From Bacteroidaceae bacterium (GTDB lineage Bacteria > Bacteroidota > Bacteroidia > Bacteroidales > Bacteroidaceae), in the NCBI GenBank assembly GCA_017619585.1, contig JAFZSA010000023.1:62001-126000 (forward strand): DNA of 64,000 nt, written 5' to 3'. Positions 8,042 through 16,781 of the stretch are shown here, piece by piece. Under the pieces are notes generated by a model. The model worked only from the letters and a program-made list of their open reading frames with translations, was not told the origin of the DNA and searched no databases. A program made the position numbers and the translations under genes. Numbering within the stretch: the first letter of the stretch is position 1; every line of letters begins with the position of its first letter.

Positions 8042-8515
8042 ATGTATAAGACGGTTGTTGAGATTCAGAAACGAATGGTGGAACGGGGGCTGACACTCTC
8101 TACGGCAGAAAGCTGCACCAGTGGCGGAATTGCCAGCGAGATTACCAAGGTGGCAGGCTCTTCTGACTACTTCCAAGGGGGACTGGTAGCTTATCAGGAC
8201 AGGCTGAAGGAACAGTTTCTGGGCGTGAGTGCAGAAGATATAGCTCAATATGATGTGGTGAGCGAACCTGTGGTACGCCAAATGGTGCGTGGGGCGTGCA
8301 AGATGTTCGGCACAGATTATGCCATGGCTAGTACAGGCTATGCTGGCGAAGGATGCAACGGCATTCCATCAGGCACCATCTGGATTGCATGGGGAACACC
8401 TGAAAACATCCATACCAAATGCCTTACCCAAAACTTTGACCGTGAGACTAACACAAAAAATGCCATCATGGAAGCATTAAAAGGCTTTTTGCAAAGCCTG
8501 CTGAATGAAGAATAG
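8042..8515 (+). CDS. CinA C-terminal-type nicotinamide-nucleotide amidohydrolase
   Basis: The protein (157 aa) is the stand-alone CinA C-terminal domain (PncC-like), which deamidates nicotinamide mononucleotide to nicotinate mononucleotide in the NAD salvage cycle. Visible signatures are LSTAESCTSGGIASEIT with the conserved Ser/Cys cluster, FQGGLVAYQDRLKEQFLGV and ASTGYAGEG, followed by a GTIWIAWG strand. There is no N-terminal MoCF-like domain, so this is the short form. It is monocistronic with its own -7 box. nadC and nudC, also NAD-related, lie elsewhere in the window. Confidence 0.9.
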   Translation: MYKTVVEIQKRMVERGLTLSTAESCTSGGIASEITKVAGSSDYFQGGLVAYQDRLKEQFLGVSAEDIAQYDVVSEPVVRQMVRGACKMFGTDYAMASTGYAGEGCNGIPSGTIWIAWGTPENIHTKCLTQNFDRETNTKNAIMEALKGFLQSLLNEE

Positions 8516-8634
8516 CCTCCCCCCCCCGAAGGGGAGGGCCTTTAATTCAAAATTGGGCGGCTATAAATCCGTAATATCGATATATCGAAAAGCGGCCATA
8601 AGTGGTTAGCATAATTATGAACTATAAAAAACAA
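8516..8634. repeat. Mosaic intergenic element after cinA
   Basis: The stop codon of cinA is followed by a C9 run and a C/G hairpin (about 8518-8538). Then come a GGCGGC segment (8556), an AT-rich gtaatatcgatatatcga stretch, a GCGGCC segment (about 8592) and a single GTGGTTAGC unit (8602-8610). The order of modules mirrors 4869-5009. Confidence 0.6.
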
Positions 8635-8659
8635 AGGCCCTCAAAAAAATGAGAGCCTT
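8634..8659 (-). terminator. Bidirectional terminator between cinA and the winged-helix gene
   Basis: AAGGCCCTCA (8634-8643) and TGAGAGCCTT (8650-8659) form a 10-bp stem with one G-T pair. An A-rich flank on the left becomes a T-run for minus-strand transcripts, and a short T-run follows on the plus strand. Confidence 0.8.
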
Positions 8660-8684
8660 CGTTTTTAGATTAAAGTGAACTTTC

Positions 8685-8885
8685 TTATTTCAGAGAAAGT
8701 GTAATTGTCTTGCCATCTTCAGCAACATTCAGTTTGTCCTCACGAAGCAGCCAACCCATAGCCAGGTAAAGCTCCTTATCGCTCTTGAGGCCAGCAGCCT
8801 TCTTGACATCCTTAGTTGCCAGGGCTCCATTCTCGTTCAGTGCAGTCCATACTGCACCTGCAAGTGTACCTACTGTTTCAGTCAT
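8685..8885 (-). CDS. Small winged helix-turn-helix protein (DUF2582-like)
   Basis: A 66-aa protein starting MTETVGTLAGAVWTALNENG, with ATKDVKKAAGLKSDKELYLAMGWLLREDKL and a closing beta-hairpin (NVAEDGKTITLSL). This is the compact winged-helix fold described for DUF2582 (PF10771) proteins of Bacteroidetes. DNA binding is plausible but targets are unknown. It has its own -7 box about 50 nt upstream and a strong terminator, so it is monocistronic and probably well expressed. Confidence 0.8.
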   Translation of the reverse strand: MTETVGTLAGAVWTALNENGALATKDVKKAAGLKSDKELYLAMGWLLREDKLNVAEDGKTITLSLK

Positions 8886-8934
8886 ACCTATACTTTGTTT
8901 AATAATGTTGATGAATAAATTATTTTACTCGTGG

Positions 8935-8942
8935 CAAAGATA
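8935..8942 (-). promoter_or_regulatory. -7 box for the small winged-helix gene
   Basis: TATCTTTG on the minus strand, 49 nt upstream of the start codon at 8885. Confidence 0.6.
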
Positions 8943-9034
8943 CTTCAAAAGTAACAAACAAAGAGAATCTTGGATTCGGAATATAAGTTTGACACTTAGT
9001 TTCTTGACACATGTCAAGGAATACCCCCATTTTC

Positions 9035-9436
9035 CTATTTATAATCTTTCTTTGTAAATTTCTGAAGCATAAGCAGCTTGCCGCTACGATCACTATAGTA
9101 CCTATAGCAGAAGGTTACGCCTGCATCCTTGCAGACCTTCAGAGCTATGCTGCCCTTGATACCAGAGAGCAGGTCTTCACGAAATGCGTCATGCAAGTCC
9201 TTTGTATAGAGTGAGTCTACGTCTAAATCGCCCTTGACAGTATAGTTATAATAATAGGTACGTTTAGGGATGCTGAAGACACAGCTGTCCAGCACCGTGA
9301 ACTTATCTACTTGCTTCGGGCAGTTCTTCTGGGTGAACAATTGAGCTTCTGCCTGAATACGTTCCTCCATAGTCTGCCTTTTACAGGCTGTAAGGCCAAG
9401 AAGAAGGATGGATAAGATAATGATATATCTGTTCAT
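9035..9436 (-). CDS. Small lipoprotein of unknown function
   Basis: A 133-aa protein with an N-terminal hydrophobic stretch and the lipobox GLTAC (Cys18), so probably an outer- or inner-membrane lipoprotein. The mature part has KNCPKQVDKFTVLDSCVF, a YYYNYTVKGDLD segment and GVTFCYRYYSDRSGKLLM. Three non-lipobox cysteines (near residues 39, 52 and 102) are visible. I do not recognise the family. It begins 64 nt after the C10 protease gene on the same strand, past that gene's terminator; no separate promoter box was found. Confidence 0.75.
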   Translation of the reverse strand: MNRYIIILSILLLGLTACKRQTMEERIQAEAQLFTQKNCPKQVDKFTVLDSCVFSIPKRTYYYNYTVKGDLDVDSLYTKDLHDAFREDLLSGIKGSIALKVCKDAGVTFCYRYYSDRSGKLLMLQKFTKKDYK

Positions 9437-9458
9437 ATAGCGTGGAGAAAAAGAAAAA

Positions 9459-9486
9459 GACCCCTCCCTGATATTTGGAGGGGTCT
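9459..9486 (-). terminator. Terminator after the C10 protease gene
   Basis: AGACCCCTCC (9459-9468) and GGAGGGGTCT (9477-9486) form a 10-bp perfect stem with an 8-nt loop. On the minus strand it is followed by a T-rich run (TTTTTCTTTTT). Confidence 0.85.
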
Positions 9487-9500
9487 ATAATGAATGATGA

Positions 9501-12500
9501 TTATTCTTTGACTTTATTGATAAGCGTTACAAGGTCAGCAATGGTAATCTTACCGTCACCGTTGACATCACCATACTCTATACCTGAGCCTTCGGAAGTC
9601 TTCAGTACAAGTACCAGAGCCAGAGTCTGGACGTCTGAGGCATCAATCTGCTTGTCTTGGTTGACATCACCCCACCCTGCTGACTTGGAACTGCTGACAG
9701 GAACAGCAGGAAGCAGAATCTGATCCAGCTTTTCCTCATCAGCCAACTTGGTAGTGAAGTAAGATCCCATAGCAGGCAGGGACTTGCTGGTAGTAACGTA
9801 TTCAAAGGCAGTACCAGCCTCGTTCAGCGCATACACATTCTTGAGTGTTGGTTGGAAGGTATAGCCGTATTGGCTATATGTGTTACTGCTGACTACCTTC
9901 TTGCCCAAACCAGACTTGAAGAATGATTTGTTATAACCCTTGAATTCCATAGTCTTGCCCTTGAATATGCTGTCGCAGGCAATCATATAAGGTGTACCGC
10001 CATGCAATACGGTAGCAGGCTTGAATACAGGATTACCATTGTCATCAGTCTGGGCAAACTCATAAATCCAGAAATGGTTCAGGGTATCATTGAGCTGATA
10101 AGTGAACTCGCCTCTTACAATAGAATCCACATCAAACGGCATTGTAACAGACTGCCATGCCACCTCTGTCTCTAAATCGGCAGGGAATGTATAGGCAAAC
10201 GTTGCTGTATCAGCCTTGAAATTGGTAGGAATAAAGTATGGATAACCACTTACAAGATTGAGTCTATCAGAATGACCCCCACTTACCACGTTGGATGTTT
10301 CAAGTCTTTGGGGAACATCCATCTTTGATGAGAAGGCATAGATAACATTTGGATTACGGGAACTGGGTACAAGACGAGAGATTTTCTTACTGGTATCACC
10401 ATACATACCACAAATGTTGGCAGGTGTAGTCAGTGAAGTATTCCAAGCCTTGCTGGTGAGGGTACCATCCACCTTCCACTGATCCAATCCTGGCTTTGCT
10501 TCCCAGCCGCCTAAATCCCACACTCCACTATTGCTAAAGGTTCCGGTATGGTTGACGAAGCTGGCAGCAAGGTAGTACTTGTTATTCTCGCTCAGACCGT
10601 CGAATTCAAATTCTACTATGGCACTCCTACCCGGCTGGATATTAACCTCGTAGCTATGGCTTGAACCACCGTATGCACTACCTGAGCTATTGGGCTGGTT
10701 CCAAAGTTGCAGTTTAATCCAACCGACATATTCTTTGGAATCGTTGTTCTTGATAGTAGCCTTTCCTACAAGATTGTTACCATATACAACATTGCTTACG
10801 GCATTGCTAATGATATAACTGCTGACAGAAAGATTGGACTTTTCAGCCTGAGCATCTGGAATAATCTCGATAGTGCCACGACCAACCTCGCCACTGCCAT
10901 TACTACTTGTACAGAACCACAGGTTGTAGGTACCGATCTCATCAGGCTCGAAGAAGTAGGAAACATCTACCTTATCGTCCTTACGAACGGCTACAATAGA
11001 GCGACTGTCTGTATAAACCTTCTGATCTGTCTGGCTGGCAAACATATGCACTTCCTTGAAGTACTCATTGCCATTGTTGCGATAGGTCACCTTCACCTCT
11101 TGTTCCTTACCCACAACGCGTGTGCCAGGGAAGGTGATTGTATCTATGCTGATAGAAGACCCTGCAGAAATATTATAGGGAGTAAGGGTAACTGAACCGT
11201 CCGCATCAACCACAGCTTCTATATACTGACTGCGCATATTATACTTGGGACGCCATACTGAACCTCTTTGTGCCTTGCTGGCAGGAGAAAGCTTGTAGGT
11301 ACCTTCTGGCAACTTACCCTTGATGGGGAATGTCTTGAGAGGAGAAGTTGTGTTGTTAGACATATTAGTGATGCTTTGCGGACTGCCTACGAGAGCGATT
11401 GAACCATCATCTGCAATTCTGACAATACCTGTATGGAAGTTACCGGTAGCACCTGTCCTATTCTCGAAATATGCCTTGATAGAAGTTCCGGATACAGAAA
11501 CATCCTTGGCAAAAAGATAGGTGTCATAATTATCATCGTCAGGAAGACGCAGGTTGAACAGCGCACGCTGGCTCATGCTATAGCCGTCACTACTGCTGCT
11601 GGCACCAATACCGCTGTTGTCACCAGGGTTAAGGATGCCGACCAGGAACCAGCCATTGCTTCCGCCACCCCATCCCCAGTTAACGTGGAAGAGGTTATCA
11701 CCATCAAAACCATCCAACACAAAAGCATGACCACCACCTGAAGAGAAGCCTGAGAACAATACAGGATAGCCCTGAGATATCTCATTGTAGATCATATCAA
11801 ACCAGTCATCAATACTATAGTCGCGACGCTCGCCCACATAGCAGCTGTTGTCAAAGCCGAAATACTTGATGTATGCCTCGGCACTGAAATTGGCACCAGA
11901 GGATGGTCCATAGTGCATATTTACAGCCTGACCACACATGTGCATCAGATTGGCAACAGCAGAGTCATGAGCATTTGCCACATGACCGCTCTCCCAACTA
12001 TACTTGTCCTGCATATTGTCCCAGTCAATGGGTGTGTTCCTGGGAATAGCCGGCTGGGAAACGGTCGCTTTGGATCCGTTGGTCTTGGATGTGTATGTAA
12101 TGCTGTATGCAGGAATCACATTCTTGGTAACTGCAGGGTGTTTATAGAAATACATCACCTGAGCCATGGCAGTAGCCGTACAGCCGGTAGCAGGACGACT
12201 CCTCCGGGGGAAGGGAGTCTGCTCCTTGGTATCGTCCTCCAGATAATAGTCGGGACAGGTAATATTATATGGCTCTCCCTGATTCCAACGGGTGGTCAGC
12301 AATTCCGGCACGCTACGACGTGTAGCCTGAGCCTTTGCCCTTGCGCGGACGGCATTCCTGTTTACGGTAATGTTGTTGTCTACAAGGAACTTAATCTGGT
12401 CTTCATACAACTGAAGCCATGACTTCATGTTCTCTGGGATATTGTCGGGATCAAAAGACCCTTCATCTACATAACCCAAGATCTCAGGTGTACGGTCGTC

Positions 12501-12743
12501 ACCAGAGACAATTACATAACCGTTTCCGCCATCGGCATTGAATACATAATAGTATGCACTCTCAGGCTGTCCGTTGACTTTTCTGACAGAACGGAAAGGC
12601 GTTTTACTCTGACTAATAATCTTACCTTTGGCAAACATATACTGCTGCGCCGTGCTATAAGCCTCAGACTTGGTAACAGACTCAGCTTTTGCCACAAAGG
12701 TAACAAATGCGGCCAGAAATACTGAAATAAAAATTCTCTTCAT
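9501..12743 (-). CDS. Secreted C10 (streptopain-like) cysteine protease with dockerin-like C-terminus
   Basis: The start is set at the ATG at 12741-12743, which begins a clear signal peptide (MKRIFISVFLAAF...AKA). The longer frame would overlap galE. The protein (1080 aa) has an N-terminal Spi-like propeptide (YVIVSGDDRTPEILGY) and then the C10 catalytic domain. Cys188 lies in PATGCTATAMAQ and His339 in GGGHAFVLDGF, followed by HVNWGWGG. A long beta-sandwich region follows, with two CARDB-like parts. The last about 60 residues carry two Ca-binding-type repeats, DVNQDKQIDASD and DVNGDGKITIAD, like dockerin type I. It follows galE by 26 nt and ends at a strong terminator. Extracellular proteolysis is likely; the substrate is unknown. 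Confidence 0.88.
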   Translation of the reverse strand: MKRIFISVFLAAFVTFVAKAESVTKSEAYSTAQQYMFAKGKIISQSKTPFRSVRKVNGQPESAYYYVFNADGGNGYVIVSGDDRTPEILGYVDEGSFDPDNIPENMKSWLQLYEDQIKFLVDNNITVNRNAVRARAKAQATRRSVPELLTTRWNQGEPYNITCPDYYLEDDTKEQTPFPRRSRPATGCTATAMAQVMYFYKHPAVTKNVIPAYSITYTSKTNGSKATVSQPAIPRNTPIDWDNMQDKYSWESGHVANAHDSAVANLMHMCGQAVNMHYGPSSGANFSAEAYIKYFGFDNSCYVGERRDYSIDDWFDMIYNEISQGYPVLFSGFSSGGGHAFVLDGFDGDNLFHVNWGWGGGSNGWFLVGILNPGDNSGIGASSSSDGYSMSQRALFNLRLPDDDNYDTYLFAKDVSVSGTSIKAYFENRTGATGNFHTGIVRIADDGSIALVGSPQSITNMSNNTTSPLKTFPIKGKLPEGTYKLSPASKAQRGSVWRPKYNMRSQYIEAVVDADGSVTLTPYNISAGSSISIDTITFPGTRVVGKEQEVKVTYRNNGNEYFKEVHMFASQTDQKVYTDSRSIVAVRKDDKVDVSYFFEPDEIGTYNLWFCTSSNGSGEVGRGTIEIIPDAQAEKSNLSVSSYIISNAVSNVVYGNNLVGKATIKNNDSKEYVGWIKLQLWNQPNSSGSAYGGSSHSYEVNIQPGRSAIVEFEFDGLSENNKYYLAASFVNHTGTFSNSGVWDLGGWEAKPGLDQWKVDGTLTSKAWNTSLTTPANICGMYGDTSKKISRLVPSSRNPNVIYAFSSKMDVPQRLETSNVVSGGHSDRLNLVSGYPYFIPTNFKADTATFAYTFPADLETEVAWQSVTMPFDVDSIVRGEFTYQLNDTLNHFWIYEFAQTDDNGNPVFKPATVLHGGTPYMIACDSIFKGKTMEFKGYNKSFFKSGLGKKVVSSNTYSQYGYTFQPTLKNVYALNEAGTAFEYVTTSKSLPAMGSYFTTKLADEEKLDQILLPAVPVSSSKSAGWGDVNQDKQIDASDVQTLALVLVLKTSEGSGIEYGDVNGDGKITIADLVTLINKVKE

Positions 12744-12769
12744 AAAATATTGATATAAGGTTTTATCTT

Positions 12770-13786
12770 TCACACTTCATATCCGTTAGGATTGTTCTTC
12801 TGGAAGTTCCATGAGTCGCGGCACATCTCCTCGATGCCATACTTGGCCTCCCAACCTAACTCTCTTTTTGCCTTTGCAGGATTGCAGTAGCAGGTGGCAA
12901 TATCACCCGGACGACGGGGCTTGATAACATAGGGAACCTTCAAGCCATTGGCTTTCTCGAATGCCTTCACTACATCCAGCACTGAATAGCCATGTCCTGT
13001 TCCCAAGTTATAGATGGCAAGGCCCTTGTTTTCCTGAATAGCCTTCAGGGCACAAACATGGCCACTAGCCAAATCCACTACATGAATGTAGTCACGGACA
13101 CCCGTTCCGTCTGGTGTGTCATAGTCGTCGCCAAAGACACCCAGTTCCTTACGCTTGCCAATAGCAGTCTGGGTAATATAAGGCATCAGGTTGTTGGGGA
13201 TACCGTTGGGGTTCTCGCCAATCAGACCTGACTCATGAGCACCAATGGGGTTGAAGTAACGAAGCAGGACAACGTTCCACTCGGGATCTGCCTTCTGGAT
13301 ATCCGTCAATACCTGCTCAAGCATAGACTTTGTCCATCCGTAAGGATTGGTACACTGTCCCTTGGGACATTCTTCTGTTATAGGAATAATAGCAGGGTCT
13401 CCGTAAACTGTGGCACTGGAAGAGAAGATGATGTTCTTGCAGCCATGCTGACGCATTACGTCAACAAGCACAAAAACTCCGTTCATATTCGTCTCGTAGT
13501 ACATCAGAGGTTTCTCTACAGACTCGCCTACTGCCTTCAGGCCGGCAAAGTTAATCACTGCATCAATCTTGTGCTCTGTGAACACCTTGTCCATAGCAGC
13601 ACGGTCGCGGATATCTGCTTCTATAAGTGTTACCTCGTGACCTATAATCTTCTCTACACGACGGATTGCCTCGGGTTGAGAATTATAGAAGTTATCTACT
13701 ACTACTACGCTATGACCAGCCTTGTCTAACTCAATAAGGGTGTGGCTCCCAATGTATCCTGCGCCACCAGTTAATAGAATGTTCAT
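12770..13786 (-). CDS. galE: UDP-glucose 4-epimerase
   Basis: The protein (338 aa) interconverts UDP-glucose and UDP-galactose using bound NAD. It is an extended short-chain dehydrogenase: the Rossmann motif GGAGYIGS lies at residues 7-14, the FSSSATVYG strand at about 121-129 and the catalytic YxxxK as Tyr149/Lys153 (NPYGWTKS). Length matches family norms. It lies 65 nt downstream of rnfA without an evident promoter, so it may share the rnf transcript. It supplies activated galactose for polysaccharide synthesis and galactose use. Confidence 0.96.
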   Translation of the reverse strand: MNILLTGGAGYIGSHTLIELDKAGHSVVVVDNFYNSQPEAIRRVEKIIGHEVTLIEADIRDRAAMDKVFTEHKIDAVINFAGLKAVGESVEKPLMYYETNMNGVFVLVDVMRQHGCKNIIFSSSATVYGDPAIIPITEECPKGQCTNPYGWTKSMLEQVLTDIQKADPEWNVVLLRYFNPIGAHESGLIGENPNGIPNNLMPYITQTAIGKRKELGVFGDDYDTPDGTGVRDYIHVVDLASGHVCALKAIQENKGLAIYNLGTGHGYSVLDVVKAFEKANGLKVPYVIKPRRPGDIATCYCNPAKAKRELGWEAKYGIEEMCRDSWNFQKNNPNGYEV

Positions 13787-13851
13787 TTCAGTTATGATCT
13801 AATTGTTAATTTATATCTTGCTATTTTATATTCCTATAGGTTCGGGGATTC

Positions 13852-14472
13852 TTACAAACCGAACAATGTCTTCAGGCCATTATCTACACCACTGAAGCCC
13901 ATAAATGCCATTGCCAAAAGACCAGCAGTAACCAGAGCTATGCTCATGCCCTGCATACCCTTGGGGATGTTCATCATACTTAGATGCTCACGTATGCCGG
14001 CAAAAACTATCAGTGCCAGAGCAAAGCCAATGGCAGTGCTGACAGCAAAGACAACACCTGTAAGCAGATTGGGCTCAAGACCCTGAGCTGCATAAGTGCC
14101 GTTGGCTACCAGAATAGCCACACCAAGGATACAGCAGTTGGTAGTGATAAGGGGCAGGAAGACACCCAGTGCCTGATAAAGGGCGGGGGCTGACTTCTTC
14201 AGAATAATCTCTACCATCTGAACCAAAGCAGCTATCACCAGGATGAAGGCTATGGTCTGAAGGTATTCCAGTCCGAAGGCTTCCAGCACATACTTCTGAA
14301 TGACGTAGGTAACAATAGTAGCCAACGTCAGTACAAAAGCAACGGCAGCTCCCATACCAATGGCAGAGTCAACCTTCTTGCTTACGCCAAGGAAGGGACA
14401 GATACCAAGGAACTGCGACAGGACAATATTGTTAACGAATATCGCTGTGATAAATATAAGAATGTATGCCAT
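13852..14472 (-). CDS. rnfA: Rnf electron transport complex subunit A
   Basis: A 206-aa polytopic protein with about six membrane segments. It starts MAYILIFITAIFVNNIVLSQFLGICPFLG, which contains the conserved cysteine region that ligates the intramembrane Fe-S centre in RnfA/RnfE. It is the paralogue of RnfE in the ferredoxin:NAD+ oxidoreductase (Na+ or H+ pumping). It is the last rnf gene of the B-C-D-G-E-A order, 74 nt after rnfE. The gap contains a degenerate gaattatg-type repeat. Confidence 0.95.
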   Translation of the reverse strand: MAYILIFITAIFVNNIVLSQFLGICPFLGVSKKVDSAIGMGAAVAFVLTLATIVTYVIQKYVLEAFGLEYLQTIAFILVIAALVQMVEIILKKSAPALYQALGVFLPLITTNCCILGVAILVANGTYAAQGLEPNLLTGVVFAVSTAIGFALALIVFAGIREHLSMMNIPKGMQGMSIALVTAGLLAMAFMGFSGVDNGLKTLFGL

Positions 14473-14546
14473 GTCTATTTTAAATTAAGAGTTAAGAATG
14501 AAGAGTGAAGAATTATGGGATAAATGAATTCTTTTTCTTCGCTATT

Positions 14547-15128
14547 TTAATTCCTGATTTTATTCACTAACGCAATGAGGTAACCTAATGCGATGAAGGC
14601 ACCGGGAGCCAACACAAAGACAAGGGCACCGTAGTTCTCGGGGAAGAAGGTGAAAGAGAATATCTTACCTGTTCCCAGAAGCTCGCGTGTGGCACCCAAA
14701 AGTGTTAGGGCTATGGTGAAACCAAGGCCCATGCCGATGCCGTCAAAGATACTGCTCACGGGTGAGTGCTTAGAAGCAAAAGCCTCGGCACGACCTAGGA
14801 TAATACAGTTAACAACAATCAGCGGGATAAAGAGACCCAATGACTCATATACTGCAGGAACATAAGCCTGAAGCAACATCTGAAGGATAGTTACCAGAGA
14901 GGCTATTACCACGATAAAGGATGGGATACGAACCATATCGGGGATAATGTTCTTGATAAGCGAGATAATGAGGTTGCTGAAGATGAGAACTGCCGTAGTG
15001 GCAAGACCCATACTCATGCCGTTGAAGGCGCTGCTGGTAGTACCCAGCGTGGGACACATACCCAGGAGAAGTACAAAGGTTGGATTCTCCTTGATAATTC
15101 CGTTCAGTAGAACTTTCATGTTATTCAT
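14547..15128 (-). CDS. rnfE: Rnf electron transport complex subunit E
   Basis: A 193-aa membrane protein starting MNNMKVLLNGIIKENPTFVLLLGMCPTLG, with the conserved Cys in the first membrane segment, then repeated hydrophobic segments including SFIVVIASLVTILQMLLQAY and IPLIVVNCIILGRAEAFA. It pairs with RnfA to form the membrane core holding an Fe-S cluster. An in-frame ATG nine bases later (MKVLL) is an alternative start. It lies 22 nt downstream of rnfG. Confidence 0.95.
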   Translation of the reverse strand: MNNMKVLLNGIIKENPTFVLLLGMCPTLGTTSSAFNGMSMGLATTAVLIFSNLIISLIKNIIPDMVRIPSFIVVIASLVTILQMLLQAYVPAVYESLGLFIPLIVVNCIILGRAEAFASKHSPVSSIFDGIGMGLGFTIALTLLGATRELLGTGKIFSFTFFPENYGALVFVLAPGAFIALGYLIALVNKIRN

Positions 15129-15150
15129 ATCTGTTTCCTCCTAACCTTTA

Positions 15151-15768
15151 TTAATTATGTTGTTGAGTTGCTCCGCTTACGCCATCAGCCTCAGGAGTAT
15201 CCTGCTGTGTCTGACTATAAGCCTGATAGGCAGCATTAACAGCACGCAGGAAAGCACGTGAGGTAATGGTGCTGGCTGTGATAGCATCCACATCACCACC
15301 ATCCTTGCTGACTACCAGTTCTTTCTCTGTAAGGTTACGACCGATGATATCGCCCTTCTCGCCTTTCTGGAACCACAAAGCAGCCTTGGCACCAAGGCCA
15401 GGGGTCTCATGTGTCTCAAGCACGTTGTATCCCAGCACTTCACCGGCAGGACTGATACCTACCATAATGGTCAGTCCGCCTCCGAAACTGGCGTTCTGGG
15501 GGTCAACAGCCTTAACGGCAACACCCTTCTGGCCGGCATTCATAACGATATAGTTATTGTCGCTGACCACAACAGTATCAACATTCTGGACCTTAACATC
15601 GCCACCACCCAGAACCTGGGCAATGGCAGCCTGCTCTCTCTTGTCGTTCAACTCCTGAATGGTATCCTTCGTCATCTTGTTTACAGATGCAAGGGCAACA
15701 CCGGCTACCAGTGAGATACCTGTCAGGACACAGGCCATATTATACCATGTAGATTCAAGCTTTTTCAT
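15151..15768 (-). CDS. rnfG: Rnf electron transport complex subunit G (flavoprotein)
   Basis: A 205-aa protein with one N-terminal membrane anchor (about 10-28) and an extracytoplasmic FMN-binding domain (GGGLTIMVGISPAGEVLGYNVLETHETPGLGAKA). FMN is normally attached covalently by ApbE to a Thr in a DxxSGAT-like motif. The positional motif here is DAITAST at 161-167. A second, textbook motif DGVSGAT lies at 195-201, four residues from the C-terminus. The start overlaps the rnfD stop by 4 nt. apbE is not in the window. Confidence 0.95.
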   Translation of the reverse strand: MKKLESTWYNMACVLTGISLVAGVALASVNKMTKDTIQELNDKREQAAIAQVLGGGDVKVQNVDTVVVSDNNYIVMNAGQKGVAVKAVDPQNASFGGGLTIMVGISPAGEVLGYNVLETHETPGLGAKAALWFQKGEKGDIIGRNLTEKELVVSKDGGDVDAITASTITSRAFLRAVNAAYQAYSQTQQDTPEADGVSGATQQHN

Positions 15769-16748
15769 TTCTTTACTACCTCCCCAAATCTTTTAGGTTT
15801 ACAATAGGTATTTATAAGAGGTGTGAATGCATTCATGATAAGAATGGCAAACGACATACCCTCGGGGTAAGCACCCCAGTTACGTATGATAACCGTCAGC
15901 ACACCAATACTGATACCGTAGATAATCTGACCCTTACCGCTCATAGGAGATGTTACATAATCTGTTGCCATGAAGCAGGCACCGAGCATCAGACCTCCAC
16001 TGCACAATACCTGAGTAGGCATTGCATAAACAGGACTGCTGGCATGCAGTATAGCAGACAATACGGCTACGGTTCCCAGAATACTTACAGGAATGTGCCA
16101 AGTGATAATCTTACGCCAAATCATGAACAGACAGCCTAAGAGCAGAAGCAAGGCACTTACCTCGCCCAGTGAACCGCCCGTAGCACCAAGGAACATCTCC
16201 TTAAGGCTGGGAAGCTGGTTCAATACTGAGGGATCACCTGAAGTGATGGCATTCTGCATAATGCTCAGAGGTGTTGCTGCTGTGGTAGCATCTGTATATG
16301 CAAGAGTCTGACCAGCCTCAGGCCATGTTGTCATCTGAACAGGGAAGCTGATAAGCAGGAATACACGACCCACCAATGCAGGATTGAAAGGGTTCTGACC
16401 CAAACCGCCAAAAGTCATCTTACCCACGCCAATGGCAAAGAGGGCACCAATGATGATAATCCAGATAGGCAGATTGCTGGGCAAGTTAAAGCCCAACAAG
16501 AGACCGGTAAGAATAGCACTACCATCGCAGATAGTGCAAACGTTCCTACCAAGAATGAACTTGGTAATGGCCCACTCAAAGAACACGCAGGAGGCCACTG
16601 AAGTGGCAAGCACAATGGCTGCGCCCAAGCCAAAGAACCAAAGGCTGGCTACAAGGGCAGGCACCAAGGCTATGCATACACCATACATATTCTTCTGTAC
16701 AGAGTCTCCTCCGTGAACATGTGGTGATAATGATATAATTGGTTTCAT
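15765..16748 (-). CDS. rnfD: Rnf electron transport complex subunit D
   Basis: A 327-aa multi-pass membrane subunit. It starts MKPIISLSPHVHGGDSVQKNMYGVCIALVP. The flavinylation motif DATTAAT at 153-159 (followed by PLSIM) matches the Dxx(S/T)xAT pattern used for covalent FMN in RnfD/NqrB. Several hydrophobic helices flank it. It translates into rnfG with a 4-nt overlap and starts 33 nt after rnfC. That gap contains a short aattcataattc repeat. Confidence 0.96.
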   Translation of the reverse strand: MKPIISLSPHVHGGDSVQKNMYGVCIALVPALVASLWFFGLGAAIVLATSVASCVFFEWAITKFILGRNVCTICDGSAILTGLLLGFNLPSNLPIWIIIIGALFAIGVGKMTFGGLGQNPFNPALVGRVFLLISFPVQMTTWPEAGQTLAYTDATTAATPLSIMQNAITSGDPSVLNQLPSLKEMFLGATGGSLGEVSALLLLLGCLFMIWRKIITWHIPVSILGTVAVLSAILHASSPVYAMPTQVLCSGGLMLGACFMATDYVTSPMSGKGQIIYGISIGVLTVIIRNWGAYPEGMSFAILIMNAFTPLINTYCKPKRFGEVVKK

Positions 16749-16781
16749 GTTAATTCAGAATTCTTAATTCATAATTCATAA

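Noticed and set aside
12744..12773. Extended start of the C10 protease overlapping galE
   Set aside because: The signal peptide begins at the Met encoded at 12741-12743. The ten extra residues are polar and would spoil the signal sequence.
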